This document shows positions 55,330-63,807 of a stretch of 64,000 nucleotides of DNA, piece after piece. The translations under genes were made by a program, and so were the position numbers. The first letter of the stretch is position 1. Every line of letters starts with the position of its first letter. Below the pieces are notes generated by a model. It was not told the DNA's origin and ran no database searches. It worked only from the letters and a program-made list of their open reading frames with translations. The DNA comes from Methylococcus mesophilus (GTDB lineage: Bacteria > Pseudomonadota > Gammaproteobacteria > Methylococcales > Methylococcaceae): contig NZ_CP110921.1 of assembly GCF_026247885.1 (NCBI RefSeq), positions 2,599,001 to 2,663,000 on the forward strand. The letters are read 5' to 3'.

Positions 55330-55758
55330 CTATTCGTCGATCGCCACGATCCGGGGAATGTGCCTGCCGCCCTCGAAGCCGGTCGAGAGAAACGTCTCCA
55401 CGATCTTCTTGGCCATGTCCAAAGTGACGATGCGCTGGCCCATGGCGATGCAGTTGGCGTCGTTGTGCCAGCGGGTGAGGTAGGCGGTTTCTTCGTTGAA
55501 ACAGTAGCCGCAGCGGCAGCCTTTGACCCGATTGGCGACGATGGCCTCGCCATTGCCGCTGCCGCCGAGGACGATGCCGCGCTCGACGTCGCCGCGGGCC
55601 ACGGCCAAGGCGCAGGGGCGTATCCAGGTGGGGTAGTCGGTACGCTCGTCGCTGAAGCAGCCGTAGTCGACGACTTCATGGCCGAGCGAGGTCAGCCAGG
55701 CGCGGAGTTGTTCCTTGTGGTCGAAACCGGCGTGATCGGATGCGATGCCTATTTTCAT
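55330..55758 (-). CDS. rpiB: RpiB/LacA/LacB family sugar-phosphate isomerase, Glu-type active site
   Basis: 142 residues. The opening MKIGIASDHAGFDHKE and the phosphate-binding GGSGNGEAIVANRVKG are RpiB hallmarks. In E. coli RpiB the catalytic base is Cys in ICGTGIG; here the aligned residue is Gly65 and a Glu (71) follows in GNGEA. That is the pattern of Mycobacterium tuberculosis RpiB, in which Glu75 is the base. It should interconvert ribose-5-phosphate and ribulose-5-phosphate, although 4-carbon or 6-carbon sugar phosphates are possible in this family. Ribulose-5-phosphate is the formaldehyde-acceptor precursor in RuMP organisms. Confidence 0.88.
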   Translation of the reverse strand: MKIGIASDHAGFDHKEQLRAWLTSLGHEVVDYGCFSDERTDYPTWIRPCALAVARGDVERGIVLGGSGNGEAIVANRVKGCRCGYCFNEETAYLTRWHNDANCIAMGQRIVTLDMAKKIVETFLSTGFEGGRHIPRIVAIDE

Positions 55759-55797
55759 GAGGGATTCCTTGCGTAAGGTTGCGGACGGGTAGCCTCG

Positions 55798-56304
55798 CTA
55801 CAGATGCGCCAGCACGGCCTCCGCATTCGAGACTTCGAACTTGCCGGAGGCTTCGACGCCGAGGTATTTGACCACACCGTCGTCGACGATCATGGCGAAG
55901 CGGTGGCAGCGGACACCCATGCCATTGGCGGTGAGGTCGCGATCGAGGCCGAGCTTTTTGGCATAGTCGGCGCTGCCGTCGGCCATCATGCGCACCTTGC
56001 CGGCGGCCTTTTGCTCGCGGCCCCAGGCGGCCATCACAAAAGCGTCGTTGACGGCCATGCACCAGATTTCGTCCACGCCTTTGGCCTTGAGCGAGTCGTA
56101 GTTGGCCACGAAGCCAGGCAAATGCTTGACCGAACAGGTGGGGGTGAAGGCGCCGGGCACGCCGAAGATCACGAGCTTCTTGCCTTTGGCCTGTTCGCCG
56201 ACAGCGAGCCCCTTGGGATTCATCGGACAAGCGGTGGCCGGATCGAACTCGGTGCATTCGGTGAGCGTGCCGTCGGGCAGGCGATCTCCTACTTGGATGG
56301 TCAT
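55798..56304 (-). CDS. Peroxiredoxin, Prx5-like
   Basis: 168 residues from an ATG with GGAGGA upstream. The peroxidatic Cys is in VPGAFTPTCSVKHLPGF, a Prx5-type loop, and the conserved Arg follows in GVRCHRFAMIVDDG. An insertion of about 15 residues after the first strand (CTEFDPATACPMNPKG) has two further cysteines that may act in resolution. It reduces hydrogen peroxide or alkyl peroxides with glutathione/glutaredoxin or thioredoxin. It is 39 bases upstream of rpiB on the same strand and diverges from the Gfo/Idh gene. Confidence 0.88.
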   Translation of the reverse strand: MTIQVGDRLPDGTLTECTEFDPATACPMNPKGLAVGEQAKGKKLVIFGVPGAFTPTCSVKHLPGFVANYDSLKAKGVDEIWCMAVNDAFVMAAWGREQKAAGKVRMMADGSADYAKKLGLDRDLTANGMGVRCHRFAMIVDDGVVKYLGVEASGKFEVSNAEAVLAHL

Positions 56305-56485
56305 GGAATATCCTCCGGATACTTTGTTATAGGATGGGCGAAACGGAGAATGGCCCAAGCGATTGCGGAAGTCAAAACCTGGCGGCCGACAAAACCTCAT
56401 GAGTTTCATGGATTTGGAACGCCGAGCCGGCGCCGCCGTCCTGTGCTAGAGTCCCCGCCCTGAATCTGCGATCAGGAGACACACC

Positions 56486-57502
56486 ATGGACAAGCCATCC
56501 AAACTCCGCTGGGGCATCCTCGGCGCGGCGCGCGTCAACGAGCGCCTGATGCCCGCCATCGTCGAAGCCTCGAATTCCGAACTCATCGCCATCGCCAGCC
56601 GGCGCCCTGGCGCCGCCGCGGAAACCCTGGCCAAATACGCCCCGCACGAGCTGGGAGTACGCTGCTACGACCAGCCCGAAGCCCTGCTCGCCGATGCCGA
56701 GGTGGAGGCCGTCTATCTCCCCATGGCCAATCACGAGCACGCCGAATGGGCGGTGCGGGCGCTGCAGGCCGGCAAACACGTGCTGTGCGAGAAGCCCATG
56801 GCGCTGACGGCGGCGGATATCGACGCGATCGAGGCCTCGGCCCGCGGACGCGGCCTCACGGTGATGGAAGGCTTCATGTACCGCTTCCATCCCCAGCACG
56901 CCCGTGTGCTGGAGATCGTCCGCTCCGGTGTGATCGGCGAAGTGCGCTATGCCCGCGCCAGCTATTCGTTCATGATGCGCCCGGCCCGGCGCTATCGCCT
57001 GGCGCAGGATGTCCGGCACGGCGGCGGCGCGATGTGGGACATCGGGCCCTATGCAGTGCATTCCTTGCGCCTGTGCTTCGAACAGGACCCGATCGCGGTA
57101 GCGGCGATGGCGAAATACGTCGAGAGCGGCGCGGACATCGCCACCAGCGGCATCATCGACTTCGGCGACGGCCGGCGCGGCCATTTCGACATCAGCTTCG
57201 AATGCGCGCGGCGTTCGGAGTACGAAATCACCGGCACCCTGGGCGGCGTGAAATGCCACACCGCCTGGCAGAATCCGGGCGACGTGCCGGTCATCTCGTG
57301 GTGGACCGAGGACGGCCGCCAGTGGGTCGAGCAGCTGCCGGTCGCCAACCATTTCCGGCTGGAGATCGAACACTTCGCCGACTGCGTGATGAACGGCAAG
57401 CTGCCGCTGCTGTCGCTGGACGATGCCAAGATGAATTGCCGGACCCTCGTGGCCGCGCTGGAATCCGCCGCCAGCGGCCAAACCGTGAAATTGAACGACT
57501 GA
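56486..57502 (+). CDS. Gfo/Idh/MocA family oxidoreductase
   Basis: 338 residues. The N-terminal Rossmann domain begins LRWGILGAARVNERLMPAI (GxGxxA-like) and includes HVLCEKPMALTAADIDAIE with the conserved EKP motif. The C-terminal alpha/beta domain has MEGFMYRFHPQHARVLEIV and GGGAMWDIGPYAVHSLR, where the Asp and His are probable catalytic residues. These enzymes oxidise or reduce sugars or polyols with NAD(P). The close match of MYRFHPQ to trans-1,2-dihydrobenzene diol/glucose-fructose oxidoreductase types gives no firm substrate. dhaK follows by 26 bases and is probably cotranscribed. Confidence 0.9.
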   Translation: MDKPSKLRWGILGAARVNERLMPAIVEASNSELIAIASRRPGAAAETLAKYAPHELGVRCYDQPEALLADAEVEAVYLPMANHEHAEWAVRALQAGKHVLCEKPMALTAADIDAIEASARGRGLTVMEGFMYRFHPQHARVLEIVRSGVIGEVRYARASYSFMMRPARRYRLAQDVRHGGGAMWDIGPYAVHSLRLCFEQDPIAVAAMAKYVESGADIATSGIIDFGDGRRGHFDISFECARRSEYEITGTLGGVKCHTAWQNPGDVPVISWWTEDGRQWVEQLPVANHFRLEIEHFADCVMNGKLPLLSLDDAKMNCRTLVAALESAASGQTVKLND

Positions 57503-57528
57503 ATCTTTTGTCGGCCCCAAGGAACCCC

Positions 57529-58518
57529 ATGAAAAAATTCATCAACACGGTCGAGGATTTTCTGGACGAAAGCCTGCGCGGCTTCGCCAAGGCCCATGCC
57601 GACATCGTCGATTTCAGCCCCGAACCCCGTTTCGTGTCCCGCAAGGCGCCGGCAAAGGCGGGCAAGGTGGCGCTGGTCTCGGGCGGAGGATCGGGGCACG
57701 AGCCCCTGCATACCGGCTTCGTCGGCCTGGGCATGCTGGACGCCGCCTGCCCCGGCCAAGTCTTCACCTCGCCCACCCCGGACCAGATGTTAGCGGCCGC
57801 CCAGGCCGTGGACCACGGCGGCGGCATCCTGTTCATCGTCAAAAACTACGCCGGCGACGTGATGAACTTCGAAATCGCCGCCGAGATGCTGGACATTCCC
57901 CACGACTCGCTACTCGTGCACGACGACGTCTCCCTCCCCGAAAACCGGGGCATGGGCCGGCGCGGCATCGCCGGCACCACGGTGGTGGAGAAGATCGTCG
58001 GCGCGGCGGCGGAAGCCGGCTACGACCTCGCCGCCTGCAAGGCCTTGGGGGAACGCGTGGTCCATGCCACCGCCTCCATGGGCGTCGCCCTGACCAGTTG
58101 CACCGTGCCAGCCTTGGGCAAGCCGATGTTCGAGCTCGGGGGGCAGGAAATGGAAATGGGGGTCGGCATCCACGGCGAGCGCGGGCGGGAGCGCATGGCA
58201 CTGGGCAACGCCGGCGAGATCGTGGACTACATCGCCGCCGTCATCGACGAGGAACTGCAGCCTCAAGCCGGCCAGCCGGTGCTGCTGCACGTCAACGGCT
58301 TCGGCGGCACTCCCTTGATCGAGCTGCATCTGGTGTACGGGCTGGCGCACCGGTACTGGAGCGGACGCGGCGTCGACATCGCGCGCTCACTGGTAGGGAA
58401 TTACACCACTTCGCTGGACATGGCCGGCTGCTCCCTCACCCTGACCCGGCTGGACGAGGAAATGCTCCGGCTGTGGGACGCGCCGGTACACACGGCCGCC
58501 TTGCGCTGGGGATGCTGA
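57529..58518 (+). CDS. dhaK: Dihydroxyacetone kinase subunit DhaK
   Basis: 329 residues, the length of separate DhaK subunits. GGGSGHEPLHTGFVG is the phosphate and substrate loop, KNYAGDVMNF follows, and the substrate His that forms a hemiaminal is His215 in GVGIHGERG. The protein binds dihydroxyacetone covalently and accepts phosphate from DhaL-bound nucleotide. DhaL is encoded convergently just downstream, but no DhaM or PTS component is in the window. An AAGGA sequence precedes the ATG. Related proteins also act on erythrulose, so the true substrate could be a 4-carbon ketose. Confidence 0.92.
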   Translation: MKKFINTVEDFLDESLRGFAKAHADIVDFSPEPRFVSRKAPAKAGKVALVSGGGSGHEPLHTGFVGLGMLDAACPGQVFTSPTPDQMLAAAQAVDHGGGILFIVKNYAGDVMNFEIAAEMLDIPHDSLLVHDDVSLPENRGMGRRGIAGTTVVEKIVGAAAEAGYDLAACKALGERVVHATASMGVALTSCTVPALGKPMFELGGQEMEMGVGIHGERGRERMALGNAGEIVDYIAAVIDEELQPQAGQPVLLHVNGFGGTPLIELHLVYGLAHRYWSGRGVDIARSLVGNYTTSLDMAGCSLTLTRLDEEMLRLWDAPVHTAALRWGC

Positions 58519-58609
58519 GGCGGTCGGGGAAGTCAAGACGCGCATCTCGCACAGATACAAAGGCGGATGCCGACAGGCGATCCACCGACCAAGTGACCCG
58601 TTTCGAACC

Positions 58610-58637
58610 GGCGGAACCCGAAAAAGACGGTTCCGCC
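58610..58637 (-). terminator. Hairpin between convergent dhaK and dhaL
   Basis: A perfect GGCGGAACC/GGTTCCGCC stem with a 10-base A-rich loop, immediately after the dhaL stop codon. There is no strong T-run; it probably marks the dhaL end and could serve dhaK in the other direction. Confidence 0.55.
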
Positions 58638-59276
58638 CTACCGCGATTTTCCGGTCAGGACCTCGGCGATGGCCGAAATCATCAACTGGCTGCTGCGGGC
58701 GCCGGCATCGACGTGGCCGATGGCGCGCTCGCCAAGGAATGAAGCGCGGCCCTTGGTGGCGATCATATCGCGGGTGGATTCCATGCCCGCCTCGGCGGCG
58801 CGGCTCACCTCGTCCACCAGTTGCGGCAAAGGCAGCGCATGCTCAGCCGCCGATTTCAGGGCGTCAGCCACCGGGATCAGCACGTCCAGCATGGTCTTCT
58901 CGCCCCGATCCGCCTTGCCGCGCGCCTTCATTGCCTCCACGCCCTGAGCGAAGGCCTCGGCCAGATTCGCCAGATTCATTTCCCGGTCTTTCATGGCCTT
59001 GCCCGTGGCGATGAACAACGTACCGTACAGCGAGCCCGACGCCCCGCCCACCGACGACATCAGAGTCATGCCGATTTTCTGCAGAGCAGCCGGCCAGTCC
59101 AGTGCCGAGATACTTTCGGCCTGCTTCGCCAGGGCATCCAGGCCCCGCTGCAAGTTGAGGACATGATCGCCGTCGCCGATGGCCTGATCGAGAGCGGTCA
59201 CCTCCTCGGCATGGGTGTGGATAGCCGAAGCGGCGCCTTGGACGAGGCTGGGGATGAGATGGGGAGTAGCCGGCAT
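58638..59276 (-). CDS. dhaL: Dihydroxyacetone kinase subunit DhaL
   Basis: 212 residues from the ATG preceded by AAAGGTGA. DhaL binds the adenine nucleotide with two Mg ions held by the Asp cluster ALDQAIGDGDHVLN. The other conserved block, GKADRGEKTMLDVLIP, is present, as are SSVGGASGSLYGTLF and TKGRASFLGERAIGHVDAGA. It is encoded on the strand opposite to dhaK, so the two genes end facing each other instead of forming the usual dhaKL(M) operon. The next 295 bases (59277-59571) hold no gene; they include a 12-base AATTCCGGAATT palindrome at 59403. Confidence 0.92.
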   Translation of the reverse strand: MPATPHLIPSLVQGAASAIHTHAEEVTALDQAIGDGDHVLNLQRGLDALAKQAESISALDWPAALQKIGMTLMSSVGGASGSLYGTLFIATGKAMKDREMNLANLAEAFAQGVEAMKARGKADRGEKTMLDVLIPVADALKSAAEHALPLPQLVDEVSRAAEAGMESTRDMIATKGRASFLGERAIGHVDAGARSSQLMISAIAEVLTGKSR

Positions 59277-59534
59277 CGGATCACCTTTCATACAGATGGT
59301 GGAAGCTGAAGCGTTTGGTGACTTCGATCAACGCGTCCAAGGGCGATGAATATTGAATCGTCGGTTTTCGCATGGCAGTCTCGCGACAGCCGTCGGCGAT
59401 TGAATTCCGGAATTACTCGCCGCATAAACTCGTCGAACGAGGGCACAGTAGACGCCGCATCGCCGTGAGCGGAGCTACAGACCATCCCCCCTTGATCAGC
59501 TTGGCGCGGACTCGATACGTCCGTGGAACGATGC

Positions 59535-59558
59535 GGACGGCCCATCGACGGGCCGTCC
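59535..59558 (-). terminator. Hairpin downstream of eda
   Basis: A perfect GGACGGCCC/GGGCCGTCC stem with a 6-base loop, 13 bases past the eda stop codon. No T-run is seen. It is the likely 3' end of the edd-eda transcript. Confidence 0.5.
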
Positions 59559-59571
59559 CTGCCAGGACGCT

Positions 59572-60195
59572 TCAGGGCTTGAGCGCGGCCGCTTCTTTCG
59601 CCAGGCGGGTGATTTCCGCCCAGTTGCCGGCGGCGACGAGGTCCTTGGGGGTCAGCCAGGAGCCGCCGACGCAGACCACGTTGGGGAGCTTGAAGAAATC
59701 CGGGGCGTTCTGGGCGTTGATGCCACCGGTCGGGCAGAACCGGACCTGCGGGAACGGGCCGCGGAAGGAGTCCAGCATCTTGATGCCGCCGGCGGCCACC
59801 GCCGGGAAGAATTTCATCACGGTCAGCCCGCCTTCGAGCACCTGCATCACCTCGGTAGTGGTGGCGACGCCGGGGAAGAACGGCAGCTTGCTGTCGACGA
59901 TCGCCTTGAGCAGGGTCGGGGTGGTGCCGGGCGAGACGCCGAACTGGGCGCCGGCGGCGATCGAGGCTTCGAGCTGGGCCGGGGTGGCGATGGTGCCGAC
60001 GCCGACGATGGCGTCCGGGACTTCCTGGCGGATGGCTTTGACGGCTTCGAGCCCGGCGGCGGTGCGCAGGGTGATTTCCAGCACGCGGATGCCGCCCTCG
60101 ACCAGGGCGCGGGCCAGCGGCACAGCGTCTTCGGGGCGGTCCACCACCATCACGGGCATGACGCTGGTGGCGTCGATGATCTGATCCAGATTCAT
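59572..60195 (-). CDS. eda: 2-keto-3-deoxy-6-phosphogluconate (KDPG) aldolase
   Basis: 207 residues. The class I aldolase Schiff-base lysine is in LTVMKFFPAVAAGG; the catalytic Glu is in RVLEITLRT and the phosphate site in CPTGGINAQN. It splits KDPG into pyruvate and glyceraldehyde-3-phosphate, the last step of the Entner-Doudoroff route; it also may act on 4-hydroxy-2-oxoglutarate. An AGGA sequence precedes the start. It follows edd by 31 bases on the same strand. In the KDPG-aldolase variant of the RuMP cycle this enzyme cleaves the C6 product of formaldehyde fixation. Confidence 0.95.
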   Translation of the reverse strand: MNLDQIIDATSVMPVMVVDRPEDAVPLARALVEGGIRVLEITLRTAAGLEAVKAIRQEVPDAIVGVGTIATPAQLEASIAAGAQFGVSPGTTPTLLKAIVDSKLPFFPGVATTTEVMQVLEGGLTVMKFFPAVAAGGIKMLDSFRGPFPQVRFCPTGGINAQNAPDFFKLPNVVCVGGSWLTPKDLVAAGNWAEITRLAKEAAALKP

Positions 60196-60226
60196 AGTTT
60201 TTCCTAAGGTTGCAGAAGGGCGCGCC

Positions 60227-62056
60227 TCAGCGGCCGCCGTCGTCGAAATTGAAGGTGAAGGCGCCGCGTTCCGGCGTGTCGGCCAGATGGCGGAAGCCGC
60301 TGAACAGTTCCCGTCCGCTGCCGAACTGGTTACCGGACAGGTCGTCCGTCACAGGTTCGCGCAGCGACCAGCGGTCGGCCGGCACTTCGGCTTCCAGTTT
60401 GCCCTGCACGGCGTCGAGCAGAATGGTATCGCCGGTGCGCAGCAGAGTCAGCGGGCCGCCCATGGCGCATTCCGGCGAGATGTGGATGGCCGCCGGCACC
60501 TTGCCGGAGGCGCCGGACATGCGGCCGTCGGTGATCAGGGCGACCTTGAAGCCGCGGTCCTGCAGCGAGGCCAGGGCCGGCGTAAGCTGGTGCAGCTCGG
60601 GCATGCCGTTGGCGCGGGGGCCCTGGAAGCGCAGCACGGCGACGAAATCGCGCTCCAGCTCGCCGCGCTTGAAGGCGTCGATCAGCTCGTCCTGGCTCTC
60701 GAACACGATGGCGGGAGCGCGCACCACCCGGTTTTCCGGCGCCACCGCCGAAACCTTGATGACGCCACGGCCGATGTTGCCGGTGACCAGGCGCAGGCCG
60801 CCGTCCGGGCTGAACGGTCCGCTCGCCGGGGCGAGCACCGCCGGGTCGTGGCTCTTTTCCGGCGCATCGCGCCAAGCCAGGGTACCGTTCTCCAGCCAGG
60901 GCTCTTCCGCCCAGCGGCGCAGGCCGGGGCCGAGGATCGTCTGCACGTCTTCGTGCAGCAGGCCGGCGTCGAGCAGTTCCCGGATCAGGAAGCCCATGCC
61001 GCCGGCGGCATGGAAGTGGTTCACGTCTGCCTTGCCGTTGGGGTAGACCCGGGCCAGCAGGGGCACGACAGCGGAGAGGTCGTTGAAGTCGTCCCAGTTG
61101 ATCTCGATCCCCGCGGCACGGGCGATCGCCACCAGATGGATGGTGTGGTTGGTCGAACCGCCGGTCGCCAGCAGGCCGACAATGGCGTTGACGATGACGC
61201 GCTCGTCCACGATGTGGCAGAGGGCGGGCGCGGTGGCGTCCTGGGCCAGCTCCGCTGCCACCCGGGTGGCGGCGCGGGTCAAGGCATCGCGCAGCGGCGT
61301 GCCGGGGTTGACGAAGGACGAGCCCGGCAGTTGCAGGCCCATGATCTCCAGCAGCATCTGGTTGCTGTTGGCGGTGCCGTAGAAGGTACAGGTGCCGGCG
61401 CCGTGATAGGACGCCATCTCGGATTCGAGCAGCGCGTCGCGGCCGACCTTGCCTTCGGCGAATTCCTGCCGGACCTTGGCCTTCTCCGAGTTCGAGATGC
61501 CGGACACCATCGGGCCGGCCGGCACGAACACGCCGGGCAGATGGCCGAAGCGCAGCGCGGCGATGAGGAGGCCCGGCACGATCTTGTCGCAGACGCCGAG
61601 GTAGAGGCTGGCGTCGAACACGTGGTGCGAAAGGGCCACGGCGGTGGACAGCGCGATCACGTCGCGCGAGAACAGCGACAGCTCCATCCCGGTCTGGCCC
61701 TGGGTCACGCCGTCGCACATCGCCGGCACGCCGCCTGCGACCTGTGCGGTAACGCCGGCCCGGCGTGCCTCGGCCTTGATGATCTCGGGGTAGTGCTCAT
61801 AGGGCTGATGCGCCGAAAGCATGTCGTTGTAGGCGGTGACGATGCCGATGTTCGGCGCGGTCGCGGCCTTCAGCACCAGCTTGTCGTTGGCGGGCGTCGC
61901 CGCATAGGCATGGGCCACGTTGGTACAGGCGATGTGGGAGCGCTCGACACCCTTCTGGCGTGCGCGGTGCATGAGTTCGAGGTAGGCCGCCCGGCGGTCG
62001 TGGCTGCGGGCGCGGATGCGGTCGGTCACGTCGACCAGTGTCTGGTGCAGGAACAT
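60227..62056 (-). CDS. edd: 6-phosphogluconate dehydratase
   Basis: 609 residues of the IlvD/Edd family, standard for Edd. Motifs include [23 protein letters not shown], with a cluster cysteine, [19 protein letters not shown], and [20 protein letters not shown] further cysteine lies in [15 protein letters not shown]; three cysteines bind the Fe-S cluster needed for dehydration of 6-phosphogluconate to KDPG. It is transcribed leftward into eda and diverges from zwf, so both halves of the Entner-Doudoroff pathway are driven from a common intergenic region. Confidence 0.96.
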   Translation of the reverse strand: MFLHQTLVDVTDRIRARSHDRRAAYLELMHRARQKGVERSHIACTNVAHAYAATPANDKLVLKAATAPNIGIVTAYNDMLSAHQPYEHYPEIIKAEARRAGVTAQVAGGVPAMCDGVTQGQTGMELSLFSRDVIALSTAVALSHHVFDASLYLGVCDKIVPGLLIAALRFGHLPGVFVPAGPMVSGISNSEKAKVRQEFAEGKVGRDALLESEMASYHGAGTCTFYGTANSNQMLLEIMGLQLPGSSFVNPGTPLRDALTRAATRVAAELAQDATAPALCHIVDERVIVNAIVGLLATGGSTNHTIHLVAIARAAGIEINWDDFNDLSAVVPLLARVYPNGKADVNHFHAAGGMGFLIRELLDAGLLHEDVQTILGPGLRRWAEEPWLENGTLAWRDAPEKSHDPAVLAPASGPFSPDGGLRLVTGNIGRGVIKVSAVAPENRVVRAPAIVFESQDELIDAFKRGELERDFVAVLRFQGPRANGMPELHQLTPALASLQDRGFKVALITDGRMSGASGKVPAAIHISPECAMGGPLTLLRTGDTILLDAVQGKLEAEVPADRWSLREPVTDDLSGNQFGSGRELFSGFRHLADTPERGAFTFNFDDGGR

Positions 62057-62327
62057 GGGTTCGTCGATGCTCTTCTTCTGTGGGGCGCCGGGAAAGCACC
62101 CATCGCCGGAGATAAAACCTTCGCATTTAAGCCAAGCGGGAAACGAGTGTCAAGAAACGGCAACACACTGTCTTCTGCTGTGAATTTCTCGCCATTGCTC
62201 GACAGCCCGTATCGCGGCGACTAACATTTGTCGATTTTTGGCCGGGCTTTTTCGTTGTAGACCCGGCGCGTCACGCGCACCCTGCCGGCCACGCACTGGC
62301 GGGGGCCATAACAAGAGGATGTCAGCG
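62057..62327. promoter_or_regulatory. Divergent edd/zwf intergenic region
   Basis: This 271-base gap must hold the promoters for edd-eda (leftward) and zwf-pgl (rightward). The middle (about 62115-62240) is visibly more AT-rich than its surroundings. A small GCGCGT-C-ACGCGC palindrome is at about 62266-62278. I looked for a HexR-type TGTA-N8-TACA site and found none I can defend, and I cannot place -35/-10 boxes with confidence. Confidence 0.5.
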
Positions 62328-63806
62328 GTGAGTCAGCTCCCATTTCCCGAATCGTTCAACATGGTTTTCTTCGGCGGCGCCGGCGACCTGGTCACGCGCA
62401 AGCTGCTGCCGGCGATGTACCAGTGCCACAAGAACGGCCTGCTGGTCGAAGCCGGCCATATTCTCTGCGTCGACCGGCAGGATCTGAGCGAGGAGACCTT
62501 CCTCGAACTGGCGGACGAAAAGGCCCGCCACTTCATTCCCGCCGCCGATTGGGACGAGACGGTGTGGGCCGAATTCCGCCCGCGCCTGACCTATCTGCGC
62601 ATCGATGCGACCCAGCCCGAGCAGTACGCGCCGCTGAAGGAGCGGCTGAAAAAAGCGCCGGCCGCCGTCACTGTGTTCTACCTGTCCACCGCGCCGTTCC
62701 TGTTCGCGACGATCTGCGCGCATCTGACCCGGCAGGGCCTCAACGGCCCCAACAGCCGGGTGGTGCTGGAAAAGCCGCTGGGGCACGACTTGGCCTCCGC
62801 CAATGCGATCACCGCCGACGTGGACCGCTACTTCCACGAGAATCAGGTCTACCGGATCGACCATTACCTGGGCAAGGAGTCGGTGCAGAACCTGATGGCC
62901 CTGCGCTTCGGCAACGCGCTGTTCGAGCCGCTGTGGCGAAGGATGTGGATCCGCGACGTCCAGATCACCATCGCCGAGGACGTCGGCATCGGCACCCGCG
63001 CCGGCTTCTACGACAAGGCCGGGGCGCTGCGCGACATGGTGCAGAACCATCTGCTGCAGCTGCTCTGCTTCGTGGCGATGGAGCCGCCGGCCAGCCTGGA
63101 TTCCAACGCCATCCGCAACGAAAAGCTCAAGGTGCTGGAATCGCTGGTGCCGTTCACCGACGAGGGCGTGCACGAAAAAACCGTGCGCGGCCAGTATCGT
63201 GCCGGCATTTCCGGCGGCAAAGCGGTGCCGGGCTACCTGGAAGAGGAGGGCATTCCGCCGGGCAGCCACACCGAGACCTTCGTCGCCATCAAGGCGGAAA
63301 TCGCCAACTGGCGCTGGGCCGGGGTGCCGTTTTACCTGTTCACCGGCAAGCGGCTGGCAGAGCGGCTGGCGGAAATCGTCATCCATTTCCACGACGTCCC
63401 GCACCCGATCTTCCCGCTGCCCAAGAGCGGCGCCTGCGCGCCGGCCAAGCTGGTGATCCGCCTGCAGCCGGACGAATTCATCCGGCTCTATCTGTATGCC
63501 AAGCAGCCGGGCGATTCGATGGAACTGCAGCCCGTGTCGCTGGACTTGAACTTCGCCGAGCAGTTCAAGGTACGCCGCACCGAAGGCGGCTACGAGCGCC
63601 TGCTGCTCGACGCCATCCGCGGCAACCAGGCGCTGTTCGTGCGGCAAGACGAACAGGAGCAGGCCTGGCGCTGGGTCGAGCCGATTCTCAACACCTGGGC
63701 CAACGATCCGAAAGGACCGTTGCCCTACGCCGCGGGCACCTGGGGACCGGCCGCTTCCCTGGATCTGCTCGAACGCGACGGCATTTGCTGGCACGAGGGG
63801 AACTGA
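62328..63806 (+). CDS. zwf: Glucose-6-phosphate 1-dehydrogenase
   Basis: About 492 residues. FFGGAGDLVTRKLLPAMY is the N-terminal dinucleotide site (GxxGDLA-type with Val), EKPLGHDL follows, and the active site RIDHYLGKESVQNLMALRFGN carries the catalytic His and the substrate Lys. It oxidises glucose-6-phosphate to 6-phosphogluconolactone with NADP or NAD. I chose the GTG at 62328 because AGAGGA lies eight bases upstream; an ATG at 62319 is also in frame. pgl starts 1 base after the stop. The enzyme feeds Edd or cyclic oxidation of formaldehyde-derived hexose phosphate. Confidence 0.95.
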   Translation: MSQLPFPESFNMVFFGGAGDLVTRKLLPAMYQCHKNGLLVEAGHILCVDRQDLSEETFLELADEKARHFIPAADWDETVWAEFRPRLTYLRIDATQPEQYAPLKERLKKAPAAVTVFYLSTAPFLFATICAHLTRQGLNGPNSRVVLEKPLGHDLASANAITADVDRYFHENQVYRIDHYLGKESVQNLMALRFGNALFEPLWRRMWIRDVQITIAEDVGIGTRAGFYDKAGALRDMVQNHLLQLLCFVAMEPPASLDSNAIRNEKLKVLESLVPFTDEGVHEKTVRGQYRAGISGGKAVPGYLEEEGIPPGSHTETFVAIKAEIANWRWAGVPFYLFTGKRLAERLAEIVIHFHDVPHPIFPLPKSGACAPAKLVIRLQPDEFIRLYLYAKQPGDSMELQPVSLDLNFAEQFKVRRTEGGYERLLLDAIRGNQALFVRQDEQEQAWRWVEPILNTWANDPKGPLPYAAGTWGPAASLDLLERDGICWHEGN

Positions 63807-63807
63807 A

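Noticed and set aside
62057-62327. HexR operator between edd and zwf
   Set aside because: No TGTA-N8-TACA type palindrome was found; the region may use a different regulator.
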